A stretch of DNA of 64,000 nt. Source: Billgrantia azerbaijanica (GTDB taxonomy: Bacteria; Pseudomonadota; Gammaproteobacteria; Pseudomonadales; Halomonadaceae). The notes beneath the pieces were generated by a model. It searched no databases, had not been told where the DNA came from, and worked only from the letters and a program-made list of their open reading frames with translations. The stretch covers positions 20,279 through 84,278 of the forward strand of contig SBLD01000016.1 of the NCBI GenBank assembly GCA_004551485.1, in the 5' to 3' direction. Position 1 is the first letter of the stretch. Each line of letters begins with the position of its first letter. Shown here in pieces: positions 9,044 through 18,015 of this stretch. The position numbers were made by a program, and so were the translations under genes.

Positions 9044-9844
9044 TCAATCGGCGAAGTCGGCATCGTCGAAGTCGAAGTCGTCAGTGGCGAAGGGATCCTC
9101 TTCCAGTTGGCCGTCGCTGACCTCGAAGCGACGCTGCTGCAGGTAGGCGTCGCGAATGAAGCTGTAGCGATCGCCGCGGATCAGTTCTTCCTGGTCGAGC
9201 AGGCGGGCCCGGTCATCCACCACGCGCAGCGCCAGCAGGGCATAGCGCACCTCATCGTCTTCCACGTAGGTGAGCGGATAGGCGTAGATATCGGCCGGCA
9301 GGCCGGCGGTATCGCGCACGGTGCTCGGCCCCAGGAAGGGCAGTACCAGGTAGGGGCCCTCGTCCAGCCCCCACACGCCCAGGGTCTGGCCGAAGTCCTC
9401 CTCCCGGCCGGTGACCTCCATATGGGTGGCGACATCCCACAGTCCAGCGATGCCCACCGTGGTGTTGATCGCGAAACGCGAGGCGGCAATGCCGGCATTG
9501 CCGGGCTTGCCCTGCAGCAAGCTGTTGAGCAGCGTGCGCAGCTCGCCGAGGTTGGCGAAGAAGTTGCCGACGCCGGTCTGCACCGGCTGCGGCGTGACGG
9601 CGTGATAGCCCCGCGCCACCGGCTTGAGGGCATAGCGATCCACCACCTCGTTGAAGGCGAACACCTGGCGGTTGAAGCCCTCCCAGGGGTCGTCCGGGTG
9701 GCGCTCCTGCTGCACCGCCTTGCCGGCACACCCGGTCAACAGCACCAGCAGCGCCGCGGCCACCAGGCCACGGCCGACGCCCCCCTTGCGATTACCGACC
9801 ACTCCGCTGTCTCCCTGCACGCTTTGCCTCTGTCCAAGATTCAT
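9044..9844 (-). CDS. mlaA: Outer-membrane lipoprotein MlaA (VacJ)
   Basis: Component of the Mla lipid-asymmetry pathway that removes phospholipids from the outer leaflet of the outer membrane. The 266-residue precursor has a long basic leader and lipobox LLTGC with the acylated cysteine near residue 39. The family segment PWEGFNRQVFAFNEVVDRY follows, and later DFGQTLGVWGLDEGPYLVLP. The C terminus is very acidic (DDFDFDDADFAD). Its ATG overlaps the stop of the FabH-like gene (ATGA), and its stop overlaps the ribosome site of rssB. The MlaFEDCB transporter genes are not in this window. Confidence 0.93.
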   Translation of the reverse strand: MNLGQRQSVQGDSGVVGNRKGGVGRGLVAAALLVLLTGCAGKAVQQERHPDDPWEGFNRQVFAFNEVVDRYALKPVARGYHAVTPQPVQTGVGNFFANLGELRTLLNSLLQGKPGNAGIAASRFAINTTVGIAGLWDVATHMEVTGREEDFGQTLGVWGLDEGPYLVLPFLGPSTVRDTAGLPADIYAYPLTYVEDDEVRYALLALRVVDDRARLLDQEELIRGDRYSFIRDAYLQQRRFEVSDGQLEEDPFATDDFDFDDADFAD

Positions 9845-10962
9845 TGCCGACGTACCACGACGCAGCCGGCACTGTAGCCGGCGCCGAACGAACAGACCAC
9901 CCCCAGGGCGCCGGGCGCCAGGTCGTCGCGGTGCAGGTGAAAGGCAATGATCGACCCGGCCGAGCTGGTGTTGGCATAACGGTCGAGGATCACCGGCGCC
10001 TCGCTGGGCGACGGGGCGTGGCCCAGCACGCGACGGGCGATCAGATCGTTCATGTGGCGGTTGGCCTGGTGTAGCCAGAGTCGATCGAGCTCGTCGCCCG
10101 ACAGCCCCAGGCTGGTCAGGTGCTCATCGATCAGCGCGGCGACCAGCGGGCAGACCTCCTTGAACACCCGCCGCCCCTCCTGCACGAAGAGCTTGTCGAC
10201 GGCCTGGGGATCGCTGTCGGTAACGCGGTTGAGGAAGCCGGCGTTGTTGCGGATGGCATTGGAGAAGCGCGTCACCAGGCGGGTGCCGAGAATCTCGAAA
10301 CGCGACGCGGCGGTGGCCAGGTCGGCGTCCTCCACGACGATGGCGGTACAGGCATCGCCGAAGATGAAGTGGCTGTCGCGGTCGCGGAAGTTGAGGTGGG
10401 CCGAGCAGATCTCGGGATTGACGATCAGCGCCCGCCGGACGCTGCCGGCGCGGATGGCGTTGGCCGCCGTCTCGATGGCGAAGGTGGCCGAGGAGCAGGC
10501 CACGTTCATGTCGAAGGCGTAGCCACCCGCGCCCAGGGCGGCCTGCAACTCCACCGCCACGGCCGGGTAGGGGCGCTCCAGGTTGGAGCAGGCCACGATC
10601 ACCGTGTCGATGTCGCCCGGCTCGACGCCGGCGGCGTCGAGGGCCTGGCGCGCCGCCGCGAGCCCCATCTCGCACTGGATGGAGGGCTCGTCATTGCCTC
10701 GCTCGGGCAACCGCGGGCGCAGGCGCGCCGGGTCAAGGATACCGTCGGCATCGAGCACGTAGCGGCTGTGAATGCCCGACGCCTTGACGATGAAGTCGCA
10801 GCTCGAATGGGCCAGCGGCTCGCGCTCGCCGGCGGCGATGGCCTCGGCATGGCGCGCGTTCTCGGCATCCACCCAGGCGTTGAACGCGGCGACCAGCGCG
10901 GCGTTGTCGATGGCGTGTTCCGGCGTGTACAGCCCGGTCCCGGTGATCACGACCTCGGTCAT
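9841..10962 (-). CDS. Beta-ketoacyl-ACP synthase III (FabH-like thiolase superfamily)
   Basis: A 373-residue condensing enzyme with the KAS III catalytic triad Cys156 (NVACSSATF), His298 (WLHQANRHM) and Asn331 (RYANTSSAG). It is longer than E. coli FabH (317), mainly through an N-terminal insertion of about 50 residues (residues 30-95). That points to the alternative synthase III group of Pseudomonas and relatives, some of which use medium-chain acyl-CoA rather than acetyl-CoA primers. The stop codon overlaps the mlaA start as ATGA, so fatty-acid initiation or salvage and lipid transport are coupled. Substrate preference is inference. Confidence 0.88.
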   Translation of the reverse strand: MTEVVITGTGLYTPEHAIDNAALVAAFNAWVDAENARHAEAIAAGEREPLAHSSCDFIVKASGIHSRYVLDADGILDPARLRPRLPERGNDEPSIQCEMGLAAARQALDAAGVEPGDIDTVIVACSNLERPYPAVAVELQAALGAGGYAFDMNVACSSATFAIETAANAIRAGSVRRALIVNPEICSAHLNFRDRDSHFIFGDACTAIVVEDADLATAASRFEILGTRLVTRFSNAIRNNAGFLNRVTDSDPQAVDKLFVQEGRRVFKEVCPLVAALIDEHLTSLGLSGDELDRLWLHQANRHMNDLIARRVLGHAPSPSEAPVILDRYANTSSAGSIIAFHLHRDDLAPGALGVVCSFGAGYSAGCVVVRRQ

Positions 10963-11042
10963 GCAGCTCCCCCCTGCCTGGCCCTCGGGCCATTCTCGAG
11001 CACCGGCAGTGCCGATGCGCCGTCCGAAAGCCGACAGCCTTG

Positions 11043-11070
11043 ATCATACTGTGTCAAAGACTGGCTCAAA
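11043..11070 (-). promoter_or_regulatory. Probable promoter of the fabH-like-mlaA-rssB-rssC operon
   Basis: On the minus strand TTTGAG (11070-11065) and TATGAT (11048-11043) are 16 bases apart, about 80 bases upstream of the first start codon, in the 224-base gap after hrpA. Confidence 0.45.
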
Positions 11071-11186
11071 GTCCCCATTTACACCGCGTAAATACCGCCA
11101 TTTCACCCATTCTTGCCAGGCCTGGCCCGCTTGGCGACGTTTCGGGCAGCCGCCAGGCGGTGTGTTGTGTCTTTCTCTTTCTTTAC

Positions 11187-14100
11187 TTATTTAGTGTCAT
11201 GGTGGCCGATCAGCTCTGCCCAGCGCCGCTCGAGACGCTTGGTGGAAACCGGCATCCGGGTGCCGAGCTGCTGGGCGAAGAGCGACACCCTGAGCTCCTC
11301 GACCCACCAGCGGAACGCGACCAGTGCCGGCTCCTCGTGGCCGCCGCGCCGCTGGCTCTCGCGCCGCGTGGCGAGGCGCTCCTCGAACGCCTGCACCTCC
11401 TGCATGTGCATCTGGTCACGCATGCGCTCGCGCGGCGCCTTCTCGAGGCGGATCAGCGCCGCCTCCATGTAGCGCGGGTACTCCACCAGCCACTCGCCCG
11501 CTTCGGTGACGAAGCCCGGATGCACCAGCCGCGCCATCTGCGCCTTGATATCACTGTAAACCAGCGCCAGGGCCAGGCTCAGCTGCCCCTTCAACGCCTT
11601 GGTGACCGCCAGGTGCCCCTTGAGGGCGGCTTCCAGCGTCGTCACCAGCGACTCGGCCTGCGGCACCAGGTCGTCACGCGTCGCCCGGAGGCGCGCCTCG
11701 AACTCATCGGCCGAGCGCGGCAGCGGGTCCGCCGCCACCACCCGGGTGAAGACCGCCCGCACCACGTCCTCCACCAGGGCGCGCTTGCTACCCACCTTGG
11801 CGAACAGCAGGGCGCAGGTATCGAGCCCCTTCAGGCGCTCGATCTCGCGAACCGCCCCGGGCAAGCGCTGCATGGCGAGGCGCACCACGCCATCGCGGTG
11901 CGCCTCCCGGGCCTTGTCGGGATGATCGAAGAGCTCCACGCGAAAGGCCGCGTCCTCCGGCACCAGCGCCGGATAGGCCTCGACGCGGATGCCCGCCTGG
12001 GTGGTGACCCGCGACTCGGGCAGCGGCGTCTCGGGCAGCGTCGCGAGGCGCTCCTCGCCGCTCGCCTGCACCGCCAGGGCGCGAGCCCCCTCACCGGCCG
12101 CCGTCTCGAAGCGGCGCTCCAGCGCGCGCACGTCGCGACCCTGGCCGAGCGTCCGGCCTTCATGGTCGACCACGCGCACGTTCATCACCAGGTGCGGCTC
12201 GAGGGTCTCGACGCGCCAGTCATCGGGGTGCAGGCGCACGCCGGTCTTCACGCGCAGGAACTCGCCGAGCACCTCGGTCAGCGGCACGTCGTCGGGCGTC
12301 AGCGCTTCGAGGGCGGCATCGACCCAGTCGGGAATCGGCACCACCTGACGGCGCATCGACTTGGGCAGCGACTTCAGCAGCGCGATGCACTTCTCGCGCA
12401 GCAGCCCCGGCACCAGCCACTCGAGGCGCGCGACCGGCAGCTGCGACAGCATGGCTGCCGGCACGGTGAGCGTCACGCCGTCGTCCGGGGCACCGGGCTC
12501 GAAGCGGTAGCTGAGGGGATAGCGCACCCCGTTCAACGTGAGGGCGTCGGGATAGTCGGCCGCGGTGACTTCCTCGGCCTCGCGCGCCTGCACGGCGGCG
12601 CGGTCGAACTTGAGGATATCGGGATTCTCGGCCTCGGCCTTGCGGCGCCACGCCTCGAAGCCCTTGCCGTTGACGATATCCTCGGGAATCCGCGCCTCGT
12701 AGAAGGCGAAGAGCGTCTCCTCGTCGACCAGGATGTCGCGCCGCCGGGCGCGATCCTCGAGCTCCTCGACCTCCTCGACCAGCGCACGGTTGTGGGCGAA
12801 GAAGGCCCCCTTGGTGCGAAACTCGCCCTCCACCAGCGCCCGGCGGATGAACAGCTCGCGCGCCTCGCGCGGGGCGATGGGGCCGTAGTGCACGGTGCGT
12901 CCGGTGACGATCGGCAGGCCGAAGAGCGTCACCTGCTCCTTGGCCACCACCTGGGCGCGCTTCATCTCCCAGTGCGGCTCGCTGTAGCTGCGCTTGACCA
13001 GGTGACCGGCCACCGGCTCGATCCACTGCGGCTCGATCTTCGCCACGGTGCGCGCGAAGAGCTTCGTCGTCTCCACCAGTTCGAAGGCCATCAGCCACTT
13101 GGGCGACTTCCTGGCCAGTCCCGAGCCGGGATGGATGACGAACTTGCGGTTGCGCGCGCCCAGGTACTCGCGGTTCTCGGTGAGCATGCCCAGGTGCGAG
13201 AGCAGTCCCGGCAGCAGCGCCTTGTGCAGCTGCACGGCGTTCTGCCGTCGGGCCTGGGCGCGCGCCGCGTCGTGCTCGTCTTCTCCGGCCGGGGGCTCGG
13301 GCAGCGGCGCCGGCGCTGGCACTTCGATCTCCATCTCGCGCAGCAGCTGGCGCAGTTGGCGGAAGGTGTCGTGCCACTCGCGCAGGCGCAGGTAGTTGAG
13401 GTAGTGCTCCTTGCACCAGCGCCGCAGGCGGTTGCCGGAGAGTTCCTCGCGCGCCGCCTCGAAGCCGTGCCACAGGTTGAGCAGCGCGACGAAGTCCGAG
13501 TCCGGCTCCTGCCAGCGACGGTGTGCCTGATCGGCGGCCTCGCGCTTCTCCGCCGGGCGGTCGCGGGGGTCCTGCACGGCCAGGGCCGAGACCACGATCA
13601 GCACCTCGCGCAGCCCGCCCTGCTCGGCGCCGGCGAGCACCATGCGCGCCAGGCGCGGGTCGATCGGCAGCCGCGCCAGCTTGCGCCCCATCGGCGTGAG
13701 GCGCTGCTCCTCGTCCACCGCGCCCAGCTCGAAGAGCAGGCGGAAGCCATCCTTGACGAAGCGCGAATCGGGCGGGTCGACGAAGGGGAAGCGCTCGATG
13801 TCACCGAGCTTCAGCGACAGCATGGAGAGGATCACCGAGGCCAGGTTGGTGCGCCGGATCTCGGGGTCGGTGAATTCGGGCCGGGCGAGGAAGTCCTCCT
13901 CGCCGTAGAGGCGGATGCACACGCCCTCGGCCACGCGCCCGCAGCGCCCCTTGCGCTGGTCGGCGCTGGCCCGGCTGACCGGCTCCACCGGCAGGCGCTG
14001 GATCTTGGCGCGGTAGCTGTAGCGGCTGATGCGCACCAGGCCCGGGTCGATCACGTAGCGGATGCCGGGCACGGTGAGCGAGGTCTCGGCGACGTTGGTG

Positions 14101-15245
14101 GCCAGTACGATGCGTCGCCCGGCGTGGGGGGCGAAGACGCGATTCTGCTCGGCGTTGGAGAGCCGCGCATAGAGCGGCAGGATCTCGGTACCCTTGAGAT
14201 CGGCCCGGCGCAGGGTATCGGCGGTCTCGCGGATCTCGCGCTCGCCGGGCAGGAATACCAGGATGTCGCGCGGGCCGTGGAACCAGCGCCGGTCGCGCTC
14301 GATCGCCTCGATCTCCTCCACGGCGTGGCGGATGCCCTCCTGCAGGGTGAGGTCGGCCTCGTCCTCCGCCTCGCGCACCAGCGGCCGGTAGCGCACCTCC
14401 ACCGGGTAGGTGCGCCCGGAGACCTCCACCACCGGCGCCGGCACCGGTTCGCCCTGCTTTGCCTGCGTGTCGGCCCCGGGCAGCGCGAAATGCTCGGCAA
14501 AGCGCGTCACGTCGATGGTCGCCGAGGTGATGATCACCTTGAGGTCGGGGCGACGCGGCAGCAGGCGCTTGAGGTAGCCGAGCAGGAAATCGATGTTGAG
14601 GCTGCGCTCGTGCGCCTCGTCGATGATGATCGCCTCGTAGCGGGTCAGATCGGGGTCGTGGCGGGTCTCGGCGAGGAGGATGCCGTCGGTCATCAGCTTG
14701 ACCAGGGTGTCGTCACCGGTCTGGTCGGTGAAGCGCACCTGGTAGCCGACCTGCTCGCCCAGGGAAACCTGCATCTCCTCGGCCAGGCGCGCCGCCACCG
14801 AGCGGGCCGCCAGTCGCCGTGGCTGGGTGTGGCCGACCAGGCCGCGGCGCCCCAGCCCCAGCTCCAGGCACAGCTTGGGCAGCTGGGTGGTCTTGCCGGA
14901 GCCGGTCTCGCCGGCCACCACCACCACCTGATGGTCACGCAGGGCGGCGAGAATCGCCTCGCGACGCTCGGCGACCGGCAGCTCGGGTGGATAGGCCAGC
15001 GTCACCGGCACATCCCGGCGTCGCGCCACGCACGCCTCGGAGCGCGCCACGGCCTCGCTCACCTGGGCCAGGCCCCGGTCGATGGGCTTGCCTTCCCGCA
15101 GGCGGCGGGCCAGCCCCGCCAGACGCTTGTCGAGGGCGGTCCGGTCGCGCAGCATCACGCCCTCTAGCGCCCGACGCAGGCGCTCGAGGTGCTGTGCATC
15201 CGTGGTTGAGGGGGCGGTGGATCGGGGTCGGGTAGCGGTGGTCAC
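11187..15245 (-). CDS. hrpA: ATP-dependent RNA helicase HrpA (DEAH box)
   Basis: Large DEAH/RHA helicase; the E. coli homologue rescues stalled or collided ribosomes. The 1352-residue protein has motif I GETGSGKTTQLPK (about residue 100), motif II DEAHERS, motif III SAT and motif VI QRKGRCGR, followed by the HA2/OB region and the long HrpA-specific C-terminal domain (DUF3418). E. coli HrpA is 1300 residues. The GTG at 15245 is preferred, with AGAGG five bases upstream; the upstream in-frame codons encode a basic, non-conserved leader. Codon choice is uniformly high-GC like its neighbours. It appears to be transcribed alone. Confidence 0.93.
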   Translation of the reverse strand: MTTATRPRSTAPSTTDAQHLERLRRALEGVMLRDRTALDKRLAGLARRLREGKPIDRGLAQVSEAVARSEACVARRRDVPVTLAYPPELPVAERREAILAALRDHQVVVVAGETGSGKTTQLPKLCLELGLGRRGLVGHTQPRRLAARSVAARLAEEMQVSLGEQVGYQVRFTDQTGDDTLVKLMTDGILLAETRHDPDLTRYEAIIIDEAHERSLNIDFLLGYLKRLLPRRPDLKVIITSATIDVTRFAEHFALPGADTQAKQGEPVPAPVVEVSGRTYPVEVRYRPLVREAEDEADLTLQEGIRHAVEEIEAIERDRRWFHGPRDILVFLPGEREIRETADTLRRADLKGTEILPLYARLSNAEQNRVFAPHAGRRIVLATNVAETSLTVPGIRYVIDPGLVRISRYSYRAKIQRLPVEPVSRASADQRKGRCGRVAEGVCIRLYGEEDFLARPEFTDPEIRRTNLASVILSMLSLKLGDIERFPFVDPPDSRFVKDGFRLLFELGAVDEEQRLTPMGRKLARLPIDPRLARMVLAGAEQGGLREVLIVVSALAVQDPRDRPAEKREAADQAHRRWQEPDSDFVALLNLWHGFEAAREELSGNRLRRWCKEHYLNYLRLREWHDTFRQLRQLLREMEIEVPAPAPLPEPPAGEDEHDAARAQARRQNAVQLHKALLPGLLSHLGMLTENREYLGARNRKFVIHPGSGLARKSPKWLMAFELVETTKLFARTVAKIEPQWIEPVAGHLVKRSYSEPHWEMKRAQVVAKEQVTLFGLPIVTGRTVHYGPIAPREARELFIRRALVEGEFRTKGAFFAHNRALVEEVEELEDRARRRDILVDEETLFAFYEARIPEDIVNGKGFEAWRRKAEAENPDILKFDRAAVQAREAEEVTAADYPDALTLNGVRYPLSYRFEPGAPDDGVTLTVPAAMLSQLPVARLEWLVPGLLREKCIALLKSLPKSMRRQVVPIPDWVDAALEALTPDDVPLTEVLGEFLRVKTGVRLHPDDWRVETLEPHLVMNVRVVDHEGRTLGQGRDVRALERRFETAAGEGARALAVQASGEERLATLPETPLPESRVTTQAGIRVEAYPALVPEDAAFRVELFDHPDKAREAHRDGVVRLAMQRLPGAVREIERLKGLDTCALLFAKVGSKRALVEDVVRAVFTRVVAADPLPRSADEFEARLRATRDDLVPQAESLVTTLEAALKGHLAVTKALKGQLSLALALVYSDIKAQMARLVHPGFVTEAGEWLVEYPRYMEAALIRLEKAPRERMRDQMHMQEVQAFEERLATRRESQRRGGHEEPALVAFRWWVEELRVSLFAQQLGTRMPVSTKRLERRWAELIGHHDTK

Positions 15246-15397
15246 GACATCCTCTGATGCTGGAAAGAGCCACACCGCCGGCCTCGCCGGCGTGGGTAGC
15301 TCATTGTAACGCCGGCAGCGAGCCAACGGCCAACTTCCGCCATGAACCCTGCCTATAGCACCGCAAGGATCCCGCTATCACCGCCGCGGCCCGTCCC

Positions 15398-17071
15398 CTA
15401 TCCGGCCTTGGCCCTCTCCTCATCGCGCAGCTGGCGACGCAACACTTTCCCCACATTGGTCTTGGGCAGCTCGTCACGAAACTCGATGACCTTGGGCACC
15501 TTGTAGGCGGTGAGCTCCTTCTTGCACCACTCGCGCAGGCTCTGGGCGTCGAGCGAGTCGTCGCGTGCCACGACGAACAGCTTGATCGCCTCGCCACTCG
15601 CCTCGTCCGGCACGCCCACCGCCGCGGACTCCACCACGCCCGGGTGGGCCGCCACAACGTCCTCGATCTCGTTGGGGTAGACGTTGAAGCCGGAGACGAG
15701 AATCATGTCCTTCTTGCGATCGACGATGCGGATGTAGCCATCCGCCTGCAGCACCGCGATGTCGCCGGTATGGAACCAGCCACCGTCGTCGATCACCCGA
15801 GCACTCTCGTCGTCGCGGCTCCAGTAGCCCTTCATCACCTGGGGCCCCTTGACGCACAGCTCGCCCGGCTCACCGAACGGCACGTCGCGCCCCTCGGCAT
15901 CCACCACCTTTACCGAGGTGCCCGCCACCGGCTTGCCGATGGTGCCGAGCTGGATGGCATCCACCGGGTTGAAGCTGACGATGGGCGAGGTCTCGGTGAG
16001 GCCATAGCCCTCGGCGACGGGGCAGCCGGTGACCTCCTCCCAGCGCTTGGCCACCGCCTGGGTGAGCGCCATGCCGCCGGAGATGGTGAGGTGCAGGCGG
16101 GAGAAATCGAGCCGCCGGAAGTCCTCGCGGTTGCACAGCGCATTGAACAGGGTGTTGAGGCCGATGAAGGCGGTAAAGGCCGTGCTCTCGAGCGACTTGA
16201 CGAAGGTGTCCAGGTCGCGGGGGTTGGTGATGAGGATGGAGTGATTGCCCGTCTCCATCAGGAACAGGCAGTTCACCGTGAAGGTGTAGATGTGGTAGAC
16301 CGGCAGCGGGGCGATCACCACCTCCTGGCCCTCGTCGAGGCCGGCGCCGATGGCCTGGCGAGCCTGGAGCATGTTGGCCACCAGGTTGCGGTGGGTGAGC
16401 ATGGCGCCCTTGGCCAGTCCCGTGGTCCCGCCGGTGTACTGCAGGGCAGCGATGTCGTCCAGCTCGCGGCTGACGTCGCGGTGGGCGCACTTCGCGCCCA
16501 CCGCGAGCGCACGACGCAGCGGCACGGCGCCGGGCAGCCGATAGGCCGGCACCATCTTCTTGACGTGCTTGACCACGGCGTTGATCAGCCACCGCTTGGG
16601 CAGCCCGTGCAGGTCGCCAAGCTCGGTGACCACCACGTGGGCGATGTCGGTGCGGTCGAGAATGCGCTCGAGCTTGTCGGCCATGTTGGCCAGGATGACG
16701 ATGGCACGCGCCCCCGAATCCTTGAACTGGTGGGCCATCTCGCGCTCGGTATAGAGCGGGTTGGTGTTGACCACCACCAGGCCGGCGCGCAGGGCGCCGA
16801 ACACCGCCACCGGGAACTGCAGCACGTTGGGCAGTTGGATGGCGATGCGCTCTCCCGGCTCCAGGTCGGTCTCGGTCTGCAGCCAGGCCGCGAAATCGGC
16901 GGAGAGGCGGTCGAGTTCGGCAAAGGTGAGGGTCTGGCCCATGCAGCTGAAGGCGGGGTTGTCGGCGTAGCGACGGACCGCTGTCTGGAAGACGTCCATC
17001 ACCGAATGGTAGTCCTCCATGCCCTCGAGCTCGGGGCCGGTCAAAATGGGGGCGGTGGCATGCTCACTCAT
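15398..17071 (-). CDS. fadD: Long-chain fatty acid--CoA ligase FadD
   Basis: Acyl-CoA synthetase activating free fatty acids at the inner membrane for beta-oxidation or lipid synthesis. The 557-residue length is close to E. coli FadD (561). Visible motifs are the ATP/AMP P-loop YTGGTTGLAKGAMLTH (about residue 205), GYGLTETSP (about residue 345), the adenylation hinge region VDRKKDMILVSGFNVYPNE and the C-terminal catalytic lysine in PKTNVGKVLRR. ATG 17071 has GGAGAG upstream; 15 further in-frame codons precede it without a ribosome site. The 131-base upstream gap carries no FadR-like site that I can identify with confidence. Confidence 0.94.
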   Translation of the reverse strand: MSEHATAPILTGPELEGMEDYHSVMDVFQTAVRRYADNPAFSCMGQTLTFAELDRLSADFAAWLQTETDLEPGERIAIQLPNVLQFPVAVFGALRAGLVVVNTNPLYTEREMAHQFKDSGARAIVILANMADKLERILDRTDIAHVVVTELGDLHGLPKRWLINAVVKHVKKMVPAYRLPGAVPLRRALAVGAKCAHRDVSRELDDIAALQYTGGTTGLAKGAMLTHRNLVANMLQARQAIGAGLDEGQEVVIAPLPVYHIYTFTVNCLFLMETGNHSILITNPRDLDTFVKSLESTAFTAFIGLNTLFNALCNREDFRRLDFSRLHLTISGGMALTQAVAKRWEEVTGCPVAEGYGLTETSPIVSFNPVDAIQLGTIGKPVAGTSVKVVDAEGRDVPFGEPGELCVKGPQVMKGYWSRDDESARVIDDGGWFHTGDIAVLQADGYIRIVDRKKDMILVSGFNVYPNEIEDVVAAHPGVVESAAVGVPDEASGEAIKLFVVARDDSLDAQSLREWCKKELTAYKVPKVIEFRDELPKTNVGKVLRRQLRDEERAKAG

Positions 17072-17202
17072 CGGCTCTCTCCGCAGCAGCGTCGATGTCG
17101 ACAGGCGCATCGACACTCGACCGTTCTTGTTGTGACCGTTCTCGTTGGGAAAGGCCCCACGATATACCAGGCGGCACAGGCTGTAAAACGACCGATTGAA
17201 AC

Positions 17203-18015
17203 TTACGTTTTATCACCTCCGACCGATTGGCCTCCCGGTGAGGAAAAGCGGGCCACGATCTCGCCCAGTCGCCACACCAGCAGCTCGCCGGGGGCCATGC
17301 GCACCCAGCACTCGTTGCAGGTCAGGGGTTCGGTGGCCACCACCGAGACGATGTCGTTGGGCGTGGTGTGCTCGGCGAAGTTGACCGTCAGCTCGGCATC
17401 GGAGAGCTCGGCCTTGCCGAACGGCGCCCGCCGGGTGATGTGCGCGAGCTTGGTGGAGCAGTAGGTATAGAGGTAGTCCCCGTCGGCGAGCAGCAGGTTG
17501 AAGACACCAAGCGAGCGCAGCCGCTCGCAGCAGCGGTGCAGCAGCGCCCAGAAGGGCTCGCGCACCGCGGGCGGCTCCGGGAAACGGCGACGCAGCTCGC
17601 CCATCAACCAGCAGAAGGCGTGTTCGCTGTCGGTGTCGCCCACCGGGCGATAAAAGCCGAGCGGCAGGGCCTCCCAACCGGCGAGCTGCCCGTTGTGCGC
17701 GTAGCACCAGGTCTGGCCCCACATCTCGCGGGTGAAGGGATGGGTGTTGGCGAGACGCACCTCGCCGACATTGGCCTGGCGGATGTGGCTGATGGCAATG
17801 TGCGACTTGATGGGGTAGTCGCAGATCAGCCGGGCGATGGGCGAACGCACCGAGGGGTGGGGGTCGCGGAAGTCGCGATAGCCGCCAGCCTCGTAGAAGG
17901 CGATTCCCCAGCCGTCGCGATGCGGCCCGGTACCACCGCCCCGGTGCAGGAAGCCGGTGAAGCTGAAGCAGATGTCGGTGGGCACATTGGCGCTCATGCC
18001 GAGCAGTTCACACAT
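17203..18015 (-). CDS. yafJ: Class II glutamine amidotransferase, YafJ type
   Basis: A 270-residue single-domain Ntn-type glutaminase. The nucleophilic Cys2 follows the initiator Met (MCELLGMSAN). Other class II markers are HRDGWGIAFY, the SHIRQANVG segment and CYAHNGQLAGW, with DTDSEHAF supplying the glutamine-binding Asp. No synthase domain is attached, so the ammonia acceptor is unknown. AGGAG lies six bases before the ATG, inside the end of the preceding von Willebrand A gene, and the two genes overlap by eight bases, implying coupling. YafJ homologues are widespread but functionally obscure. Confidence 0.9.
   Translation of the reverse strand: MCELLGMSANVPTDICFSFTGFLHRGGGTGPHRDGWGIAFYEAGGYRDFRDPHPSVRSPIARLICDYPIKSHIAISHIRQANVGEVRLANTHPFTREMWGQTWCYAHNGQLAGWEALPLGFYRPVGDTDSEHAFCWLMGELRRRFPEPPAVREPFWALLHRCCERLRSLGVFNLLLADGDYLYTYCSTKLAHITRRAPFGKAELSDAELTVNFAEHTTPNDIVSVVATEPLTCNECWVRMAPGELLVWRLGEIVARFSSPGGQSVGGDKT

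Noticed and set aside
11040-15167. A 1375-codon plus-strand open frame opposite hrpA
   Set aside because: Low-complexity antisense reading of a high-GC gene; hrpA has all helicase motifs on the other strand.
15275-15291. Short CGCCGGC-CTC-GCCGGCG hairpin before hrpA as a terminator for fadD
   Set aside because: Seven base pairs without a T-tract; it lies about 30 bases before the hrpA start and may be chance in G+C-rich sequence.
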